NCBI RefSeq assembly: GCF_041379945.2
Contig: NZ_JBFTXJ020000008.1
Coordinates: 1 to 64,000, forward strand
DNA length: 64,000 bases
Direction: 5' to 3'
Source: Aneurinibacillus sp. REN35
Lineage (GTDB): Bacteria > Bacillota > Bacilli > Aneurinibacillales > Aneurinibacillaceae
Translations under genes and position numbers: made by a program
The notes under the pieces: generated by a model
Told to the model about the DNA's origin: nothing
Databases searched by the model: none
What the model saw: only the letters and a program-made list of their open reading frames with translations
Part shown: positions 43,988 to 54,773 of the stretch, in pieces
Layout of the letters: every line of letters starts with the position of its first letter
How positions within the stretch are numbered: position 1 is the stretch's first letter

Positions 43988-44247
43988 AATCGTTCCTCCA
44001 GTCTTCATACCATAATTATAGAATGCCAACCTTTTCCTTCCTTATTCTCTATTATCGCATACTTTACACATATACTATATATAATTGCATGCACATTAAG
44101 TTAGACAAGTATTATAAAATTTTTCTACAAAAGATGAATATTTTACACGTGATGGTGGTATTTATGAATTATACAACGCTCTTATCTTACAATTCCTACG
44201 TAGGAACGTCTTAGGCTAAACTAAAACGGAAAGAGGGATTGATTCGT

Positions 44248-44454
44248 ATGAACACATTGCTGCGCATTGCACTGATTCTTGTCATTATCGGTGCAATTAA
44301 CTGGGGATTGGTTGGTTTCTTCCAATTTGATTTAGTGGCTGCGCTGTTTGGCGGACAGGACGCTGTGCTCTCCCGCATTGTGTACGGGTTGGTAGGAATA
44401 AGCGGCGTGTATGCGATTACGCTCTTCTTTGCCCCTGAAAAAGCAAGAATGTAA
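44248..44454 (+). CDS. DUF378 small membrane protein
   Basis: 68 aa from the ATG at 44248; a TTG three codons upstream is in frame but too close to the AGAGGG site. Two membrane helices with the conserved GAINWGLVGFFQFDLVAALFG block. Function unknown. The 200 bp upstream is AT-rich promoter region. A strong terminator follows. Confidence 0.85.
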   Translation: MNTLLRIALILVIIGAINWGLVGFFQFDLVAALFGGQDAVLSRIVYGLVGISGVYAITLFFAPEKARM

Positions 44455-44473
44455 TACTGTCACGTAGTTAAAT

Positions 44474-44526
44474 AAAAGACCTGCCTCACTTCCGGCTTCA
44501 CAAAGCTTGGAAGTGGCAGGTCTTTT
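44474..44526. terminator. Bidirectional terminator after the DUF378 gene
   Basis: AAAAGACCTGCC then CACTTCC pair with GGAAGTG and GGCAGGTCTTTT, with one bulged T. T runs serve both the DUF378 gene and the convergent radical SAM gene. Confidence 0.92.
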
Positions 44527-44527
44527 G

Positions 44528-46294
44528 TTATGCAGGAAGCTTGCGCAGCGCCTCTAACGGAATGAAATACGTACACGGCTTATCATTGCCTTCGGGGTTA
44601 TAATAGACCAGCAACAGGGTTTTACCTTCTTGCATCGTACCGGACACTATATATTCATCTGCATTAAATGGAAGTATCTCCAGCATCGTATGCTTATGCA
44701 GCAGCTTCTCATCAAGGCCAAGCGATGCGAATTCCTCTCCAGCAACGGATGGCATCTGAGCGAGCAGCTTAAGCAGGCGGGATTGCTCCGCTTTATCAAT
44801 CTGATGCTTCCACCATACTTTGCGCGGCTTGTATTTATAGTTCATAAAATAATCATACTTCATCAACCCTTCAATCATCGGAAGGTTGCTTGTCTTTCTC
44901 TCGCTGAGGAAGAGATGCAGGCGCCGGAATAAATCTTCTAGCTGATGACCGATACGCGACCAGCCTCTTGCCTCCCAGAAGTCACCGAATTCCTGAAAGA
45001 AGTCGAACGCGGACGCAAACTCCCGTTCAATCAAATATAAGAGCGTGTGATCCATACGGTGCGCGTTCCAATACTTCTCCAATACGTCCTCCACACGCTT
45101 GATGCGAACGATGTCTGCAAAAGGAAGGACACGGTTTTCTAGCATTTCATAAGGGGCATGGTCCATATACTTATATTCGTATTTCTGGGCTTCGAGGCGC
45201 ATGCCTGTCCCGCGCAGCATCTTCAGAAAGCCAAGCTGCAGCTCTTCCGGACGCAGCGCAAATACATCATTGAACGTCTTACGAAATGACATATAATCCT
45301 CTTCCGGAAGCCCGGCAATCAAGTCAAGGTGCTGATCAATTTTGCCGCTTTCTTTAACCTTGGTTACGGTACGGGTAAGCTTAGCAAAGTTCTGACGACG
45401 TTTGACGATGTCATTTGTCACATCATTCGTTGATTGGACGCCGATCTCAAAGCGGAAGATCCCCGGCGGCGCGTGCTCTGCCAGATAGTCAAGCACCTCC
45501 GGCCGCATGATATCGGCTGTAATCTCAAACTGGAAGACACAGCCTTGATGATTCTTGATTAAAAACTCAAAAATCTCCATCGCATAGTCACGTTTAATGT
45601 TGAACGTACGGTCAACAAATTTAATTAACTTAGCTCCACTTTCAATCAGGTGAAGCAGATCTCGTTTCGTCCGTTCAATATCAAAATACCGCACGCCTAC
45701 TTCAATGCTTGATAGACAGAATTGACAGGAGAACGGGCAGCCGCGACTTGTTTCAAAGTACGTAACCCGGTTCCTAAGATTCGGCATATCTTCCGCGAAA
45801 TAGAACGGGGATGGAATCTCATTGAGGTCAAGCTTCGGACGCGGCGGGTTGATGACTAGCTCTTCTCCCTTACGATAAGCCAAACCATAGACAAAATGAA
45901 ATTTCTGATCTCCGTTCATCTCCTGTAGAAGATGACGGAATGTCTCTTCACCTTCACCCACGACAATAAAATCAACATCACTCAGACGATTCATCCAGTA
46001 ATCGACATCATAAGAAACTTCCGGGCCGCCCAATACTACCTTCACGCCCGGCATAACTTTCTTTAGCATCGAGATAATCTGGATCGTCTCTTCAATATTC
46101 CAGATATAACAAGAGAATCCGATCACATCAGGCTTTTTGCTGAACAGATCCGATACGATGTTCATTGCCGGGTCTTTAATTGTATATTCCACAAGCTCAA
46201 TCGGAAATTCATCCTGACAAAACGCCTTTAAATAACGGAGTGCAAGCGAGGTATGGATATACTTCGCGTTTAGCGTCGTAATAAGTACATTCAT
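44528..46294 (-). CDS. B12-binding-type radical SAM protein
   Basis: 588 aa. An N-terminal cobalamin-binding-like Rossmann domain (VVLGGPEVSYD, FIVVGEGEETF) is followed by the radical SAM core. The cluster motif CPFSCQFC (CxxxCxxC) is at about residues 185-192. A DUF4080-type C-terminal region closes it. There is no DxHxxG motif in the first domain, so cobalamin binding is uncertain. Substrate unknown. Confidence 0.82.
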   Translation of the reverse strand: MNVLITTLNAKYIHTSLALRYLKAFCQDEFPIELVEYTIKDPAMNIVSDLFSKKPDVIGFSCYIWNIEETIQIISMLKKVMPGVKVVLGGPEVSYDVDYWMNRLSDVDFIVVGEGEETFRHLLQEMNGDQKFHFVYGLAYRKGEELVINPPRPKLDLNEIPSPFYFAEDMPNLRNRVTYFETSRGCPFSCQFCLSSIEVGVRYFDIERTKRDLLHLIESGAKLIKFVDRTFNIKRDYAMEIFEFLIKNHQGCVFQFEITADIMRPEVLDYLAEHAPPGIFRFEIGVQSTNDVTNDIVKRRQNFAKLTRTVTKVKESGKIDQHLDLIAGLPEEDYMSFRKTFNDVFALRPEELQLGFLKMLRGTGMRLEAQKYEYKYMDHAPYEMLENRVLPFADIVRIKRVEDVLEKYWNAHRMDHTLLYLIEREFASAFDFFQEFGDFWEARGWSRIGHQLEDLFRRLHLFLSERKTSNLPMIEGLMKYDYFMNYKYKPRKVWWKHQIDKAEQSRLLKLLAQMPSVAGEEFASLGLDEKLLHKHTMLEILPFNADEYIVSGTMQEGKTLLLVYYNPEGNDKPCTYFIPLEALRKLPA

Positions 46295-46420
46295 GAAATA
46301 GTATCCCTCATTTTAATTATCAATGTCTGTGTGCTAGTATAGCATTTTTCTGCATCCTTTTTCTAATGAATCCGTATAGAATAGGTAGATGGATACTTTT
46401 GTACGAAAAGAGGGGTTCAG

Positions 46421-46795
46421 ATGTTTCGTCTGCTGCTGCTTTTAGCAATCATCGGCTTCATTATATGGTGGTTTCAATATACGTTTAATCCAAAACGAAA
46501 ACTTCTATCCGCACACGAAAAAAAGCAGACGTTTTTTCTTGATGACGGCGATAATGTACGCCGTAATTTATTGTTGACATATAAAGGAGTTTTATTTGAA
46601 GGAGAAAAATACCTCGGCAATACCGAGGATCGATTTACAGTAATCAAAGTTTCTGTACACCCACGACAGCCAAATCGCCTCCAGGGATTTACACGCGATG
46701 ATTTCTTTGAGATATCGGAAATTATCCGGGAGAGCTATCCAGATGCTGAAATTAAATGGGGTACGCCAATCAAGGAGTTTTTACATCGGGAATAA
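46421..46795 (+). CDS. ysdB: YsdB-like membrane-anchored protein
   Basis: 124 aa. One N-terminal membrane helix (LLLLLAIIGFIIWWF), then NPKRKLLSAHEKKQTFF, NVRRNLLLTYKGVLFEGEKYLG and a C-terminal DAEIKW motif, as in Bacillus YsdB, a protein of the sigma-W regulon. Neighbouring ysdC supports the assignment. Molecular role unknown. Confidence 0.82.
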   Translation: MFRLLLLLAIIGFIIWWFQYTFNPKRKLLSAHEKKQTFFLDDGDNVRRNLLLTYKGVLFEGEKYLGNTEDRFTVIKVSVHPRQPNRLQGFTRDDFFEISEIIRESYPDAEIKWGTPIKEFLHRE

Positions 46796-46803
46796 GACAT
46801 AGA

Positions 46804-46856
46804 AAAGAGCCGTACGGATCACAGCTTGCACTGTAATCCATACGGCTCTTCTTCTT
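46804..46856. terminator. Bidirectional terminator between ysdB and leuB
   Basis: AAGAGCCGTA and TACGGCTCTT pair perfectly; inside, GGAT/ATCC and ACAG/CTGT extend the hairpin. T-rich flanks lie on both sides. Confidence 0.88.
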
Positions 46857-47950
46857 TACGCCTGCACGTAGACTTCGCGCATAGCTGCAATAATTTTATC
46901 AGCCATTTCTTTCGTGCCAACCGCTTCCTCACGATTCACAGCAATGTCAGACGTACGGACACCAGAGTTGAGTACCGTATGAACAGCCTGTTCAATTGCG
47001 TTTGCTGCTTTCTCTAAGCCGAACGAATACTTCAGCATCATACCAACGGATAGGATCGTCGCTGTTGGATTGGCAATGCCCTTGCCTGCAATGTCCGGAG
47101 CCGAACCGTGCACCGGCTCGTATAATCCAAAGTTGCCATCTGCTAACGAAGCAGACGGAAGCATGCCGATAGAACCTGTGAGCATCGAAGCCTCATCGCT
47201 TAAAATATCGCCAAACATGTTCTCCGTCACAACCGTATCAAATTGTTTCGGCCAGCGAATCAATTCCATCGCGCAGGAATCAACCAATTGGTGGCGCAAT
47301 TCTACATCGGGATACTCCGGTGCAATGCGATCCACTACTTTACGCCAGAGGCGGGATGATTCAAGTACGTTTGCTTTGTCTACCGACGTCAGCTTCTTGC
47401 TGCGCAGGCGGGCCACTTCGAATGCTCGGCGTACAATCCGCTCAATCTCATCCTCATGGTAGATCAGCTCATCTGAAGCGACTTCGCCATTCTCCGTCTC
47501 ATAGCGTTTTTTCTCACCAAAGTATAAACCGCCTGTCAATTCACGAATGACCATCAGGTCCACACCTTTGACGATGTCTTCTTTTAGCGAGGATACACTC
47601 ACCATGCAATCAAGCATGAATGCCGGACGGAGGTTAGCATATAGTCCAAGCTCCTTGCGAATACCAAGCAAACCGGTTTCCGGACGCAGATGCGCCGGGT
47701 TGTTATCCCACTTCGGACCGCCAACCGCACCAAGCAGTACAGCGTCAGAACGACGGGCTTTATCTAATGTATCCTGCGGCAGTGGCGTGCCATCTTCATC
47801 GATGGCACACCCGCCGAGGCGCGCATATTCAAATGTAAAGCTTACATCCTCAAGCTCTTCAACCACTTTCAGCACATTAACCGCCTGCTCGGTAACTTCC
47901 GGCCCAATGCCATCTCCAGGCAGCACGGTAACGGTAAAGTTCTGACTCAT
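46856..47950 (-). CDS. leuB: 3-isopropylmalate dehydrogenase
   Basis: 364 aa. Oxidative decarboxylation of 3-isopropylmalate in leucine synthesis. LPGDGIGPEV at the start, LLGAVGGPKWD, RELTGGLYFG (catalytic Tyr), VDKANVL (Lys) and LYEPVHGSAPDIAGKGIANP (NAD and metal sites) are all present. Last gene of the ilvBHC-leuAB operon here; leuCD are not in the window. Confidence 0.97.
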   Translation of the reverse strand: MSQNFTVTVLPGDGIGPEVTEQAVNVLKVVEELEDVSFTFEYARLGGCAIDEDGTPLPQDTLDKARRSDAVLLGAVGGPKWDNNPAHLRPETGLLGIRKELGLYANLRPAFMLDCMVSVSSLKEDIVKGVDLMVIRELTGGLYFGEKKRYETENGEVASDELIYHEDEIERIVRRAFEVARLRSKKLTSVDKANVLESSRLWRKVVDRIAPEYPDVELRHQLVDSCAMELIRWPKQFDTVVTENMFGDILSDEASMLTGSIGMLPSASLADGNFGLYEPVHGSAPDIAGKGIANPTATILSVGMMLKYSFGLEKAANAIEQAVHTVLNSGVRTSDIAVNREEAVGTKEMADKIIAAMREVYVQA

Positions 47951-47968
47951 GCTCCTCTTCCTTCCTCT

Positions 47969-49504
47969 CTACATTACGACTTCTTCTACCGCATCGCTTC
48001 TCCGTGCAATTAACTTGTTTACTGCACGCAGATATGCCTTCGCGCTTGCGTCCAGCACATCCGTGCTAACGCCACGCCCTTGCACTGTATAATCTCCCTG
48101 AGAGAGGCGCACATACACTTCACCAAGCGCATCTTTTCCGTGGGTAACAGATACGATCTTATAATCTTCTAACACAACATCTTCATTCGTAACTCGATCG
48201 ATCGCTTTATAGATCGAATCGACAGAACCGTTGCCGCATGCCGCCTCTTCAAGCACTTCTCCTGCGCCTGTGCGCACGCGGATGCTTGCTGTCGGTACAG
48301 AATTATTTCCATATGACAATTGAATGTTCTCCAGAATAAATGCTTCCGGAACATCAACAAGCTTCGAATCGATCAAAGCGACAATATCTTCGTCACTGAC
48401 ATCTTTCTTCCGGTCGCATAAATCCTTAAAGCGGGTAAAGGCATCGTTGAGTTCTTCCTGACTTAATTGATAGCCAAGTTCGACCAATTTATCCTTGAAT
48501 GCATGACGTCCAGAAAGCTTACCAAGCACGAGACGATTCGACTTAACACCGACACGTTCAGGACGAATGATTTCATATGTGGTCACTTCTTTTAATACAC
48601 CGTCTTGGTGGATACCTGATTCATGGGCGAATGCATTAGCACCCACAACTGCCTTGTTACCGGGTACGAACATGCCTGTCAAGCGACTGACAAGCTTGCT
48701 TGTACGTGCGATTTCTTCAAGCTTCAAATTCGTTGTTGCCTGATAGAAATCTTTACGCGTATCAAGCGCTAATGCCACTTCTTCAAGCGCCGCGTTGCCG
48801 GCACGCTCACCAATACCGTTGATTGTGCCTTCAACCTGAGTCGCTCCTGCCTGCACGGCTGCCAATGTATTTGCTACCGCCATTCCCAAGTCATCATGAC
48901 AATGGCAGCTCAGCTTCACATCTTCAATGCCTCGCACATTATTTAGAAGTTGGGTAAAGATATTTCCGTATTCTGCCGGGGTAGTATATCCTACCGTATC
49001 CGGAATATTGATGATGCGGGCGCCAGCATCTACAACCGCTTGCACCACTTCGATCAAATAAGGAATTTCGGTACGCGAGCCATCTTCGCATGAGAACTCT
49101 ACCAGATCAAAATACTTTCTGGCATGCTTCACTGCTGCGACCGCACTCTCGATTACCTGTTCTTTCGACATATTTAATTTATACTGCCGATGAATCGGCG
49201 AAGTTGCAATAAAGGTATGAAGACAAGCGGACTCTGCCTCGCGCAATGCTTCCCAGGCTTTGTCGATATCCTGCAAATTCGCACGGGACAGGCTGACGAT
49301 GGTTGAATTTTTTACCCGCTTCGCGATATCGCGAATGGACTGCAAATCTCCCGGGGAGGCAGCGGCAAACCCCGCTTCGATTCGGTTCACTCCCAGGCGT
49401 TCTAGTTGTAGAGCGATTTCCATCTTCTCATTTGAGCTTAAGTTGACTCCCGGGGACTGTTCACCGTCCCGCAGGGTGGTATCAAAAATTTCGATCGTGC
49501 GCAT
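47969..49504 (-). CDS. leuA: 2-isopropylmalate synthase
   Basis: 511 aa. Condenses acetyl-CoA with 2-oxoisovalerate. [16 protein letters not shown] near the start, [22 protein letters not shown] (metal-binding HxH-type) and a C-terminal allosteric LeuA domain ([23 protein letters not shown]). Feedback regulation by leucine is expected from that domain. Confidence 0.97.
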   Translation of the reverse strand: MRTIEIFDTTLRDGEQSPGVNLSSNEKMEIALQLERLGVNRIEAGFAAASPGDLQSIRDIAKRVKNSTIVSLSRANLQDIDKAWEALREAESACLHTFIATSPIHRQYKLNMSKEQVIESAVAAVKHARKYFDLVEFSCEDGSRTEIPYLIEVVQAVVDAGARIINIPDTVGYTTPAEYGNIFTQLLNNVRGIEDVKLSCHCHDDLGMAVANTLAAVQAGATQVEGTINGIGERAGNAALEEVALALDTRKDFYQATTNLKLEEIARTSKLVSRLTGMFVPGNKAVVGANAFAHESGIHQDGVLKEVTTYEIIRPERVGVKSNRLVLGKLSGRHAFKDKLVELGYQLSQEELNDAFTRFKDLCDRKKDVSDEDIVALIDSKLVDVPEAFILENIQLSYGNNSVPTASIRVRTGAGEVLEEAACGNGSVDSIYKAIDRVTNEDVVLEDYKIVSVTHGKDALGEVYVRLSQGDYTVQGRGVSTDVLDASAKAYLRAVNKLIARRSDAVEEVVM

Positions 49505-49537
49505 CTATAGCCACCTCCACAGTTATTGTTTTGCTTT

Positions 49538-50527
49538 TTACTTCTTAATCCAAGCCATCATCTCACGGAGTTGCTTACCTACTTGCTCGATTTGATGCTC
49601 TTTTTCTATGCGGCGGCGCGCTCCGAATGCAGCACGGCCAGATTGATTTTCGATGATCCAGTTTTTAGCGAATTCACCTGTTTGAATCTCTTTTAATACT
49701 TTTTTCATCTCTTGCTTCGTCTCTTCTGTTACGATGCGTTGACCGATGCTATAGTCACCGAATTCAGCCGTGTCACTGATGGAATAACGCATGTATTCAA
49801 GACCGCCTTCATACATCAAATCTACGATCAATTTCAGTTCGTGCAAGCACTCGAAGTAAGCGATTTCTGGTGCATAGCCTGCTTCTACCAGTGTCTCAAA
49901 GCCCGCTTTTACAAGCTCAGACGTACCGCCGCACAATACCGCCTGCTCACCGAACAGGTCTGTTTCTGTCTCTTCACGGAATGTTGTCTCAATTACACCT
50001 GCACGCGTGCAGCCAATGCCGCTTGCATAAGCCAAGCCGATTTCTTTTGCTTTACCTGTTCCATCTTGGTATACAGCGAGCAATCCTGGTACGCCAAAGC
50101 CTTCTGTATACACGCGGCGAACCATATGACCCGGGCTCTTCGGCGCAACCATAACAACGTCAACGCCTTCTGGTGCTACGATCTGCTCGAAATGGATGTT
50201 AAAGCCGTGTGAGAAGAACAAGGCTGCGCCTTCTTTTAAGTTCGGCTCGATTTGCTCTTTGTACACTTTTCCCTGCATCTCATCTGGAAGCAGGATCATG
50301 ATCAAGTCAGCGCGTGCCGCTGCTTCGTCTACTGTCAGTACTTCGAATCCATCAGCTTCCGCTTGGTCCCAAGAACGTCCTTTGCGCAGGCCGATGACTA
50401 CTTTCATGCCGCTGTCGCGCAGGTTTTGGGCCTGTGCATGTCCTTGGCTGCCATAGCCAACGATTGCGATTGTTTTGCCTTGCAGAAGCTCTTGGTTTGC
50501 ATCTTTTTCGTAGTACATTGTGATCAT
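49538..50527 (-). CDS. ilvC: Ketol-acid reductoisomerase
   Basis: 329 aa, class [22 protein letters not shown] is the NADPH site with an Arg (GLRKGRSW) for the phosphate. Metal-binding residues are in [12 protein letters not shown]. The C-terminal knotted domain has [23 protein letters not shown] precedes the ATG. Confidence 0.97.
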   Translation of the reverse strand: MITMYYEKDANQELLQGKTIAIVGYGSQGHAQAQNLRDSGMKVVIGLRKGRSWDQAEADGFEVLTVDEAAARADLIMILLPDEMQGKVYKEQIEPNLKEGAALFFSHGFNIHFEQIVAPEGVDVVMVAPKSPGHMVRRVYTEGFGVPGLLAVYQDGTGKAKEIGLAYASGIGCTRAGVIETTFREETETDLFGEQAVLCGGTSELVKAGFETLVEAGYAPEIAYFECLHELKLIVDLMYEGGLEYMRYSISDTAEFGDYSIGQRIVTEETKQEMKKVLKEIQTGEFAKNWIIENQSGRAAFGARRRIEKEHQIEQVGKQLREMMAWIKK

Positions 50528-50597
50528 GGAAAGTTCCTCCCCTATTTGTGTGCTATTTATATTGAAATATGGTGATAACGTTGGTCATGTATATTGC

Positions 50598-51101
50598 TTA
50601 TGCATTGCGTGATAGCGCTGGCGTTCCCCGACCGATGGCAGTAACACCTGTGCGTGATAGCTCTTTAATACCGTATGGCATCAACAACTCGATCAGCGCA
50701 TCGATTTTGTCGGAATCTCCTGTTACCTGAATCACAAGAGAGATGGGACCTACGTCTACAATGCTCGCACGGAACGGTTCAATAATTCCGTTAATCTCGG
50801 CGCGGGTTGCAGGTGTTGCTTCTACTTTAATAAGTGCAAGCTCACGGGAAACCATAGCACCACTGCTTAAGTGCTGCACCTTGAGCACATCGATGAGCTT
50901 ATGGAATTGCTTCATGATCTGCTCAATCGTCCGGTCATCACCGCTTGTCACGATGATCATCCGCGACAAGCCCGGTTCTTCGGACTGGCCAACGGTGATG
51001 CTATCGATATTAAAGCCACGCTGTCCCATCAGATTCGCTACCCGGGTCAGAACCCCCGGCTGGTCATTCACTAGAATTGAAATGGTATGTTTTTGTTCCA
51101 T
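50598..51101 (-). CDS. ilvH: Acetolactate synthase small (regulatory) subunit
   Basis: 167 aa from the ATG at 51101, two bases before the ilvB stop; an upstream frame extends into ilvB. The N-terminal ACT domain HTISILVNDQPGVLTRVANL binds valine. The C-terminal half (ALIKVEATPATRAEI) supports the catalytic subunit. The ribosome binding site lies in the last codons of ilvB, so translation is coupled. Confidence 0.95.
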   Translation of the reverse strand: MEQKHTISILVNDQPGVLTRVANLMGQRGFNIDSITVGQSEEPGLSRMIIVTSGDDRTIEQIMKQFHKLIDVLKVQHLSSGAMVSRELALIKVEATPATRAEINGIIEPFRASIVDVGPISLVIQVTGDSDKIDALIELLMPYGIKELSRTGVTAIGRGTPALSRNA

Positions 51102-51102
51102 G

Positions 51103-52848
51103 CTATTCCTCATCTCCCAGAACCATTTGGTCAAGTGTGTTGCCGGCTGCTACCATCGGATAGACATTCTCTTCCGGTTCCACCACAAATTCGACAAGCA
51201 CCGGGCCGCTCGTATTCATCGCTTCCTGCCACACTTGCTCCGCATCTTCATCATTCGATGCCCGCAAGCCTTTGATGCCGTAAGCTTCAGCAAGCTTAAC
51301 AAAATCAACGCTCATACTCAGATCGATCTGGCTGTAGCGATGATCATAGAACAGCTCCTGCCACTGGCGAACCATCCCAAGACACCGGTTGTTAATAACA
51401 ACAATCTTAATCGGAAGCTTATGGTTGGCAACAACCGCAAGCTCCTGCAGATTCATCTGGAAGCCGCCGTCCCCGCTCACGGAGATGACCACCTTATCCG
51501 GATGCGCCATCTGCGCTCCAATCGCTGCCGGGAAGCCGAATCCCATTGTACCTAAGCCGCCTGAAGAGATGAAAGAGCGCTGGTTTTTAAATTTGAAATA
51601 TTGCGCCACCCACATCTGATGCTGACCTACGTCTGTCGTCACGATGGCGTCCCCGCCGGTTGACTCATACATGATCTCGATAGCTTTCTGCGGTTTTAAG
51701 TTACCTTCGGGACTGAGATTATAGCGATATGGGTGCTCCGCATTCCATGCGTGGATTTGTGCTACCCATTCATCGGAGTCAGCCCGCTGCGCCTTCGGAA
51801 GTGCAGCAAGCAGCACGTTCTTCACATCACCAACAATCGGGATGTAGGCGTCGATGTTCTTTCCGATTTCTGCCGGGTCAATATCTACATGCACAATTTT
51901 CGCCTGCGCGGCAAACTCATTTGTCCGTCCCATTGTGATCCGGTCATCGAAACGCGCCCCCATATTAATCAGCAAATCTGTATTCAACAGGGCTTGATTC
52001 GATGCATATGAACCGTGCATTCCCGGCATCCCCGGACAAAGCGTATGCGTTCCTGGAAAACCCGCAAGCCCCATAAATGTTGGAATAACAGGAATGTTCG
52101 TTTTTTCGGCGAATTCCAATAATTCTTTCTCCGCGCCGGCTGCAATAATTCCGCCACCTGCAAGAATCACCGGTTTTTTTGCTTCCGCAATCGCTTTTAC
52201 CATACGATCAACTTGAAGATGATTCGGCTTTACATTCGGATTATACGAACGAAGCTTCACCGACTCCGGATAATAGAATGGCGCCTTCGCATTGTTAACG
52301 TCTTTAGGAATATCAATAAGCACAGGCCCCGGACGTCCGGTTGTTGCAATGTGAAACGCCTCTTTAATAATGCGTGGTAAATCCTTCACATCACGGACAA
52401 AATAATTATGCTTTGTAATCGGAACCGTAATCCCGGTAATATTGGCCTCTTGAAACGCGTCTGTACCAATCAAACTCTGTGCCACATTTCCGGTAATACA
52501 AACCAGCGGCACAGAATCCATATGCGCCGTTGCAATACCTGTTACAAGATTTGTTGCTCCAGGACCTGAAGTGGCAATGACTACACCCGGCTTTCCTGTG
52601 GCTCGTGCATAGCCGTCAGCCGCATGAATCGCTCCCTGCTCATGCCGTGTTAGAACATGCTTCAGATGGCTTGAATAAAGCGAGTCATAAATTGGGAGAA
52701 CAGCTCCTCCCGGATAGCCGAATACGTGTTCTACACCCTCTAATAATAAGCAGCGCAGCAGCATGTCAGACCCTGACATGCTCTCTCCCATTTCGATTGG
52801 CGGCAGAGCAGCTTTTCGATTGTCAACCATCGCCGTATCTGTGCTCAT
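51103..52848 (-). CDS. ilvB: Acetolactate synthase large (catalytic) subunit
   Basis: 581 aa TPP and FAD enzyme. First catalytic step of branched-chain amino-acid synthesis. The catalytic Glu is in RHEQGAIHAADGYARATGK. The TPP-Mg motif is SGDGGFQMNLQEL...NNRCLGMV. First gene of the operon, 120 bp after the T-box terminator. Confidence 0.97.
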   Translation of the reverse strand: MSTDTAMVDNRKAALPPIEMGESMSGSDMLLRCLLLEGVEHVFGYPGGAVLPIYDSLYSSHLKHVLTRHEQGAIHAADGYARATGKPGVVIATSGPGATNLVTGIATAHMDSVPLVCITGNVAQSLIGTDAFQEANITGITVPITKHNYFVRDVKDLPRIIKEAFHIATTGRPGPVLIDIPKDVNNAKAPFYYPESVKLRSYNPNVKPNHLQVDRMVKAIAEAKKPVILAGGGIIAAGAEKELLEFAEKTNIPVIPTFMGLAGFPGTHTLCPGMPGMHGSYASNQALLNTDLLINMGARFDDRITMGRTNEFAAQAKIVHVDIDPAEIGKNIDAYIPIVGDVKNVLLAALPKAQRADSDEWVAQIHAWNAEHPYRYNLSPEGNLKPQKAIEIMYESTGGDAIVTTDVGQHQMWVAQYFKFKNQRSFISSGGLGTMGFGFPAAIGAQMAHPDKVVISVSGDGGFQMNLQELAVVANHKLPIKIVVINNRCLGMVRQWQELFYDHRYSQIDLSMSVDFVKLAEAYGIKGLRASNDEDAEQVWQEAMNTSGPVLVEFVVEPEENVYPMVAAGNTLDQMVLGDEE

Positions 52849-52967
52849 GATACTTCCTCCTTCTTTACGTATCTCCCCATTGTTAAAATAGTCTAAAAAT
52901 TTATACTGAACAGGATACGGACGTCTAACCGCTCCGTCCAGAAGTCATATATAGTAGATGAAAAATA

Positions 52968-53250
52968 AAGAAAACCCTTTCATCCCCTGACTTCCATCAT
53001 GTCAGCCTGGGGCGAAAGAGTTTCGCGGTACCACCCAAATTCATTGCCGCCTCGCGGTCAGCAATCTCAGCAGGTTAGCTCTCTCTGGCTAACCCTGACA
53101 CATAACGCGTGTCTCGCGGCTATTCCTACTAGAATCATCTTCGTTCGGAAAAGCAACTCTGGGGTGAGATACATAGGGCATTCTTATCCGGCTTCCACCA
53201 TCCCGGACTCTCTGTAAAGAAGTGGCACTATGCGCGTCCCCGTCGACGTT
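52968..53250 (-). promoter_or_regulatory. T-box riboswitch (Leu) of the ilv-leu operon
   Basis: Minus strand T-box GGGTGGTACCGCGAAA (53022-53037). The terminator pairs CTTTCGCCCC with GGGGATGAAAG and is followed by a T-rich run (about 52968-53019). The specifier loop reads TATCTCACCCC with CUC (Leu) at 53166-53168, in the same sequence frame as the Phe specifier upstream of pheS. It controls ilvBHC-leuAB by tRNA-Leu charging. 53251-53404 is AT-rich promoter region with no gene seen. Confidence 0.93.
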
Positions 53251-53404
53251 ATTTCTTATTTATCGCTCAATTTTCAATTCGTGAAAATGTTTAAATCGTT
53301 TGTGATATTACATGCAATTATAGACATGGATAAAACAAGTGTCAACCCGAAAAACAAATAAAATTTTCAAAATTGTATTTTCTATCTGTCCATTTTTACC
53401 GAAC

Positions 53405-54736
53405 TTACACAACCGTTTCAGCCGCGTGCTCGGATTTGAGCGCTGCAATCGTATCTTCTACGCTCTGACTGCGAATGCCATTTAAGATCATATTTAAGAA
53501 AATGGCGGCAAAGCTTCCGGTAACAATTCCGCTCTCCATAATCAGACGCAGTCCGTCAGGAAGCTGTGAGAATACGGCCGGAGCAATCGATACGCCAAGA
53601 CCAAGTCCTACAGAAACCGCTACAATGAGCATATTCTCCATACGGCGAAAATCTACCCTTACCAGTTGACGCACACCGGAGGAAATCACCATGCCGAACA
53701 GCGGAATCATCGCACCGCCAAGCACAGGATTTGGGATAACCGTTGTCAGCGCAGCAACCTTTGGCAGCAGACCAAGAGACATAATAATTACACAAGCGGC
53801 CACAACGACTCGACGTGCTTTTACACCTGTAAGAGCTACCAAACCTACGTTTTGTGAATACGTCGTATAAGGGAACGCCTGGAATATACCACCGATTACC
53901 TGCGCCATTCCTTCCGCACGCAGCCCGCGCTTAATATCTTTTCCATCAATCTTTTTATCACATACATCCGCCAGCGCAAAGAACACGCCCGTTGATTCTA
54001 CCATGCTGACGATCCCAACCAGTACCATAGCAATGATAGCGGATAAATGGAACGTAGGCATTCCAAAACGGAATGGCTCTACCATATGAAACCAGCTTGC
54101 TTTGCTTACAGTGGAGAAGTCAACAAGCCCCATAAAATAGGCAACCGCAGTGCCGATAACAAGTGAAAGAAGCACGGAAATTGATTTCATAAATCCTTTA
54201 AAGAAGCGGTTCATCAATACGATCGATAAGAGTGTAATAGCGGCCAAAAATAAGCTTGTCCCGCTTCCGTAGCTAGGCGAATTGGGCTGTCCTACAATAT
54301 TACCCATCGCCGCACCAATCAGCGACGTACCAATAATAACCACTACGGAACCTGTTACAACAGGTGGGAAAAACCGTAAAATTTTATCCATAAATTGCGA
54401 CATAATCATGATAATAATCCCCGCAGCAATTATGGCTCCGTAAATGGCTGTAATCCCTTGTGCATTTCCGATGGCAATCATTGGACCCACTGCCTGGAAC
54501 GCACAACCCATCAAAATAGGCAATTTCACACCGAAATACTTACCGCCGATAACCTGCAGCAGAGAAGCAATCCCGCAGGTAAACAAGTCAATCGAAATCA
54601 AGTACGCGACCTGCTCCGGCGTCATTCCGATGGCCGGACCGACGATTAAAGGAACGACGACAGCCCCTGCATACATAGCAAGCACATGCTGCATACCCAG
54701 CGTTCCTGTTTTCCATAACCCTACTTTTTTCTGCAC
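53405..54736 (-). CDS. pbuX: Xanthine permease PbuX (NCS2 family)
   Basis: 443 aa with 12-14 membrane helices. GTLGMQHVLAMYAGAVVVPLIVG and the FAAIFLNMI end are typical of nucleobase:cation symporter-2 proteins; QNVGLVALTGVKARRV is the family signature. It lies 37 bp after xpt, in the same operon under a guanine riboswitch, so xanthine/guanine uptake is the likely role. Confidence 0.92.
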   Translation of the reverse strand: MQKKVGLWKTGTLGMQHVLAMYAGAVVVPLIVGPAIGMTPEQVAYLISIDLFTCGIASLLQVIGGKYFGVKLPILMGCAFQAVGPMIAIGNAQGITAIYGAIIAAGIIIMIMSQFMDKILRFFPPVVTGSVVVIIGTSLIGAAMGNIVGQPNSPSYGSGTSLFLAAITLLSIVLMNRFFKGFMKSISVLLSLVIGTAVAYFMGLVDFSTVSKASWFHMVEPFRFGMPTFHLSAIIAMVLVGIVSMVESTGVFFALADVCDKKIDGKDIKRGLRAEGMAQVIGGIFQAFPYTTYSQNVGLVALTGVKARRVVVAACVIIMSLGLLPKVAALTTVIPNPVLGGAMIPLFGMVISSGVRQLVRVDFRRMENMLIVAVSVGLGLGVSIAPAVFSQLPDGLRLIMESGIVTGSFAAIFLNMILNGIRSQSVEDTIAALKSEHAAETVV

Positions 54737-54773
54737 CGGAATTTCCTCCTAATTATCATCCTGTTTTTATTCG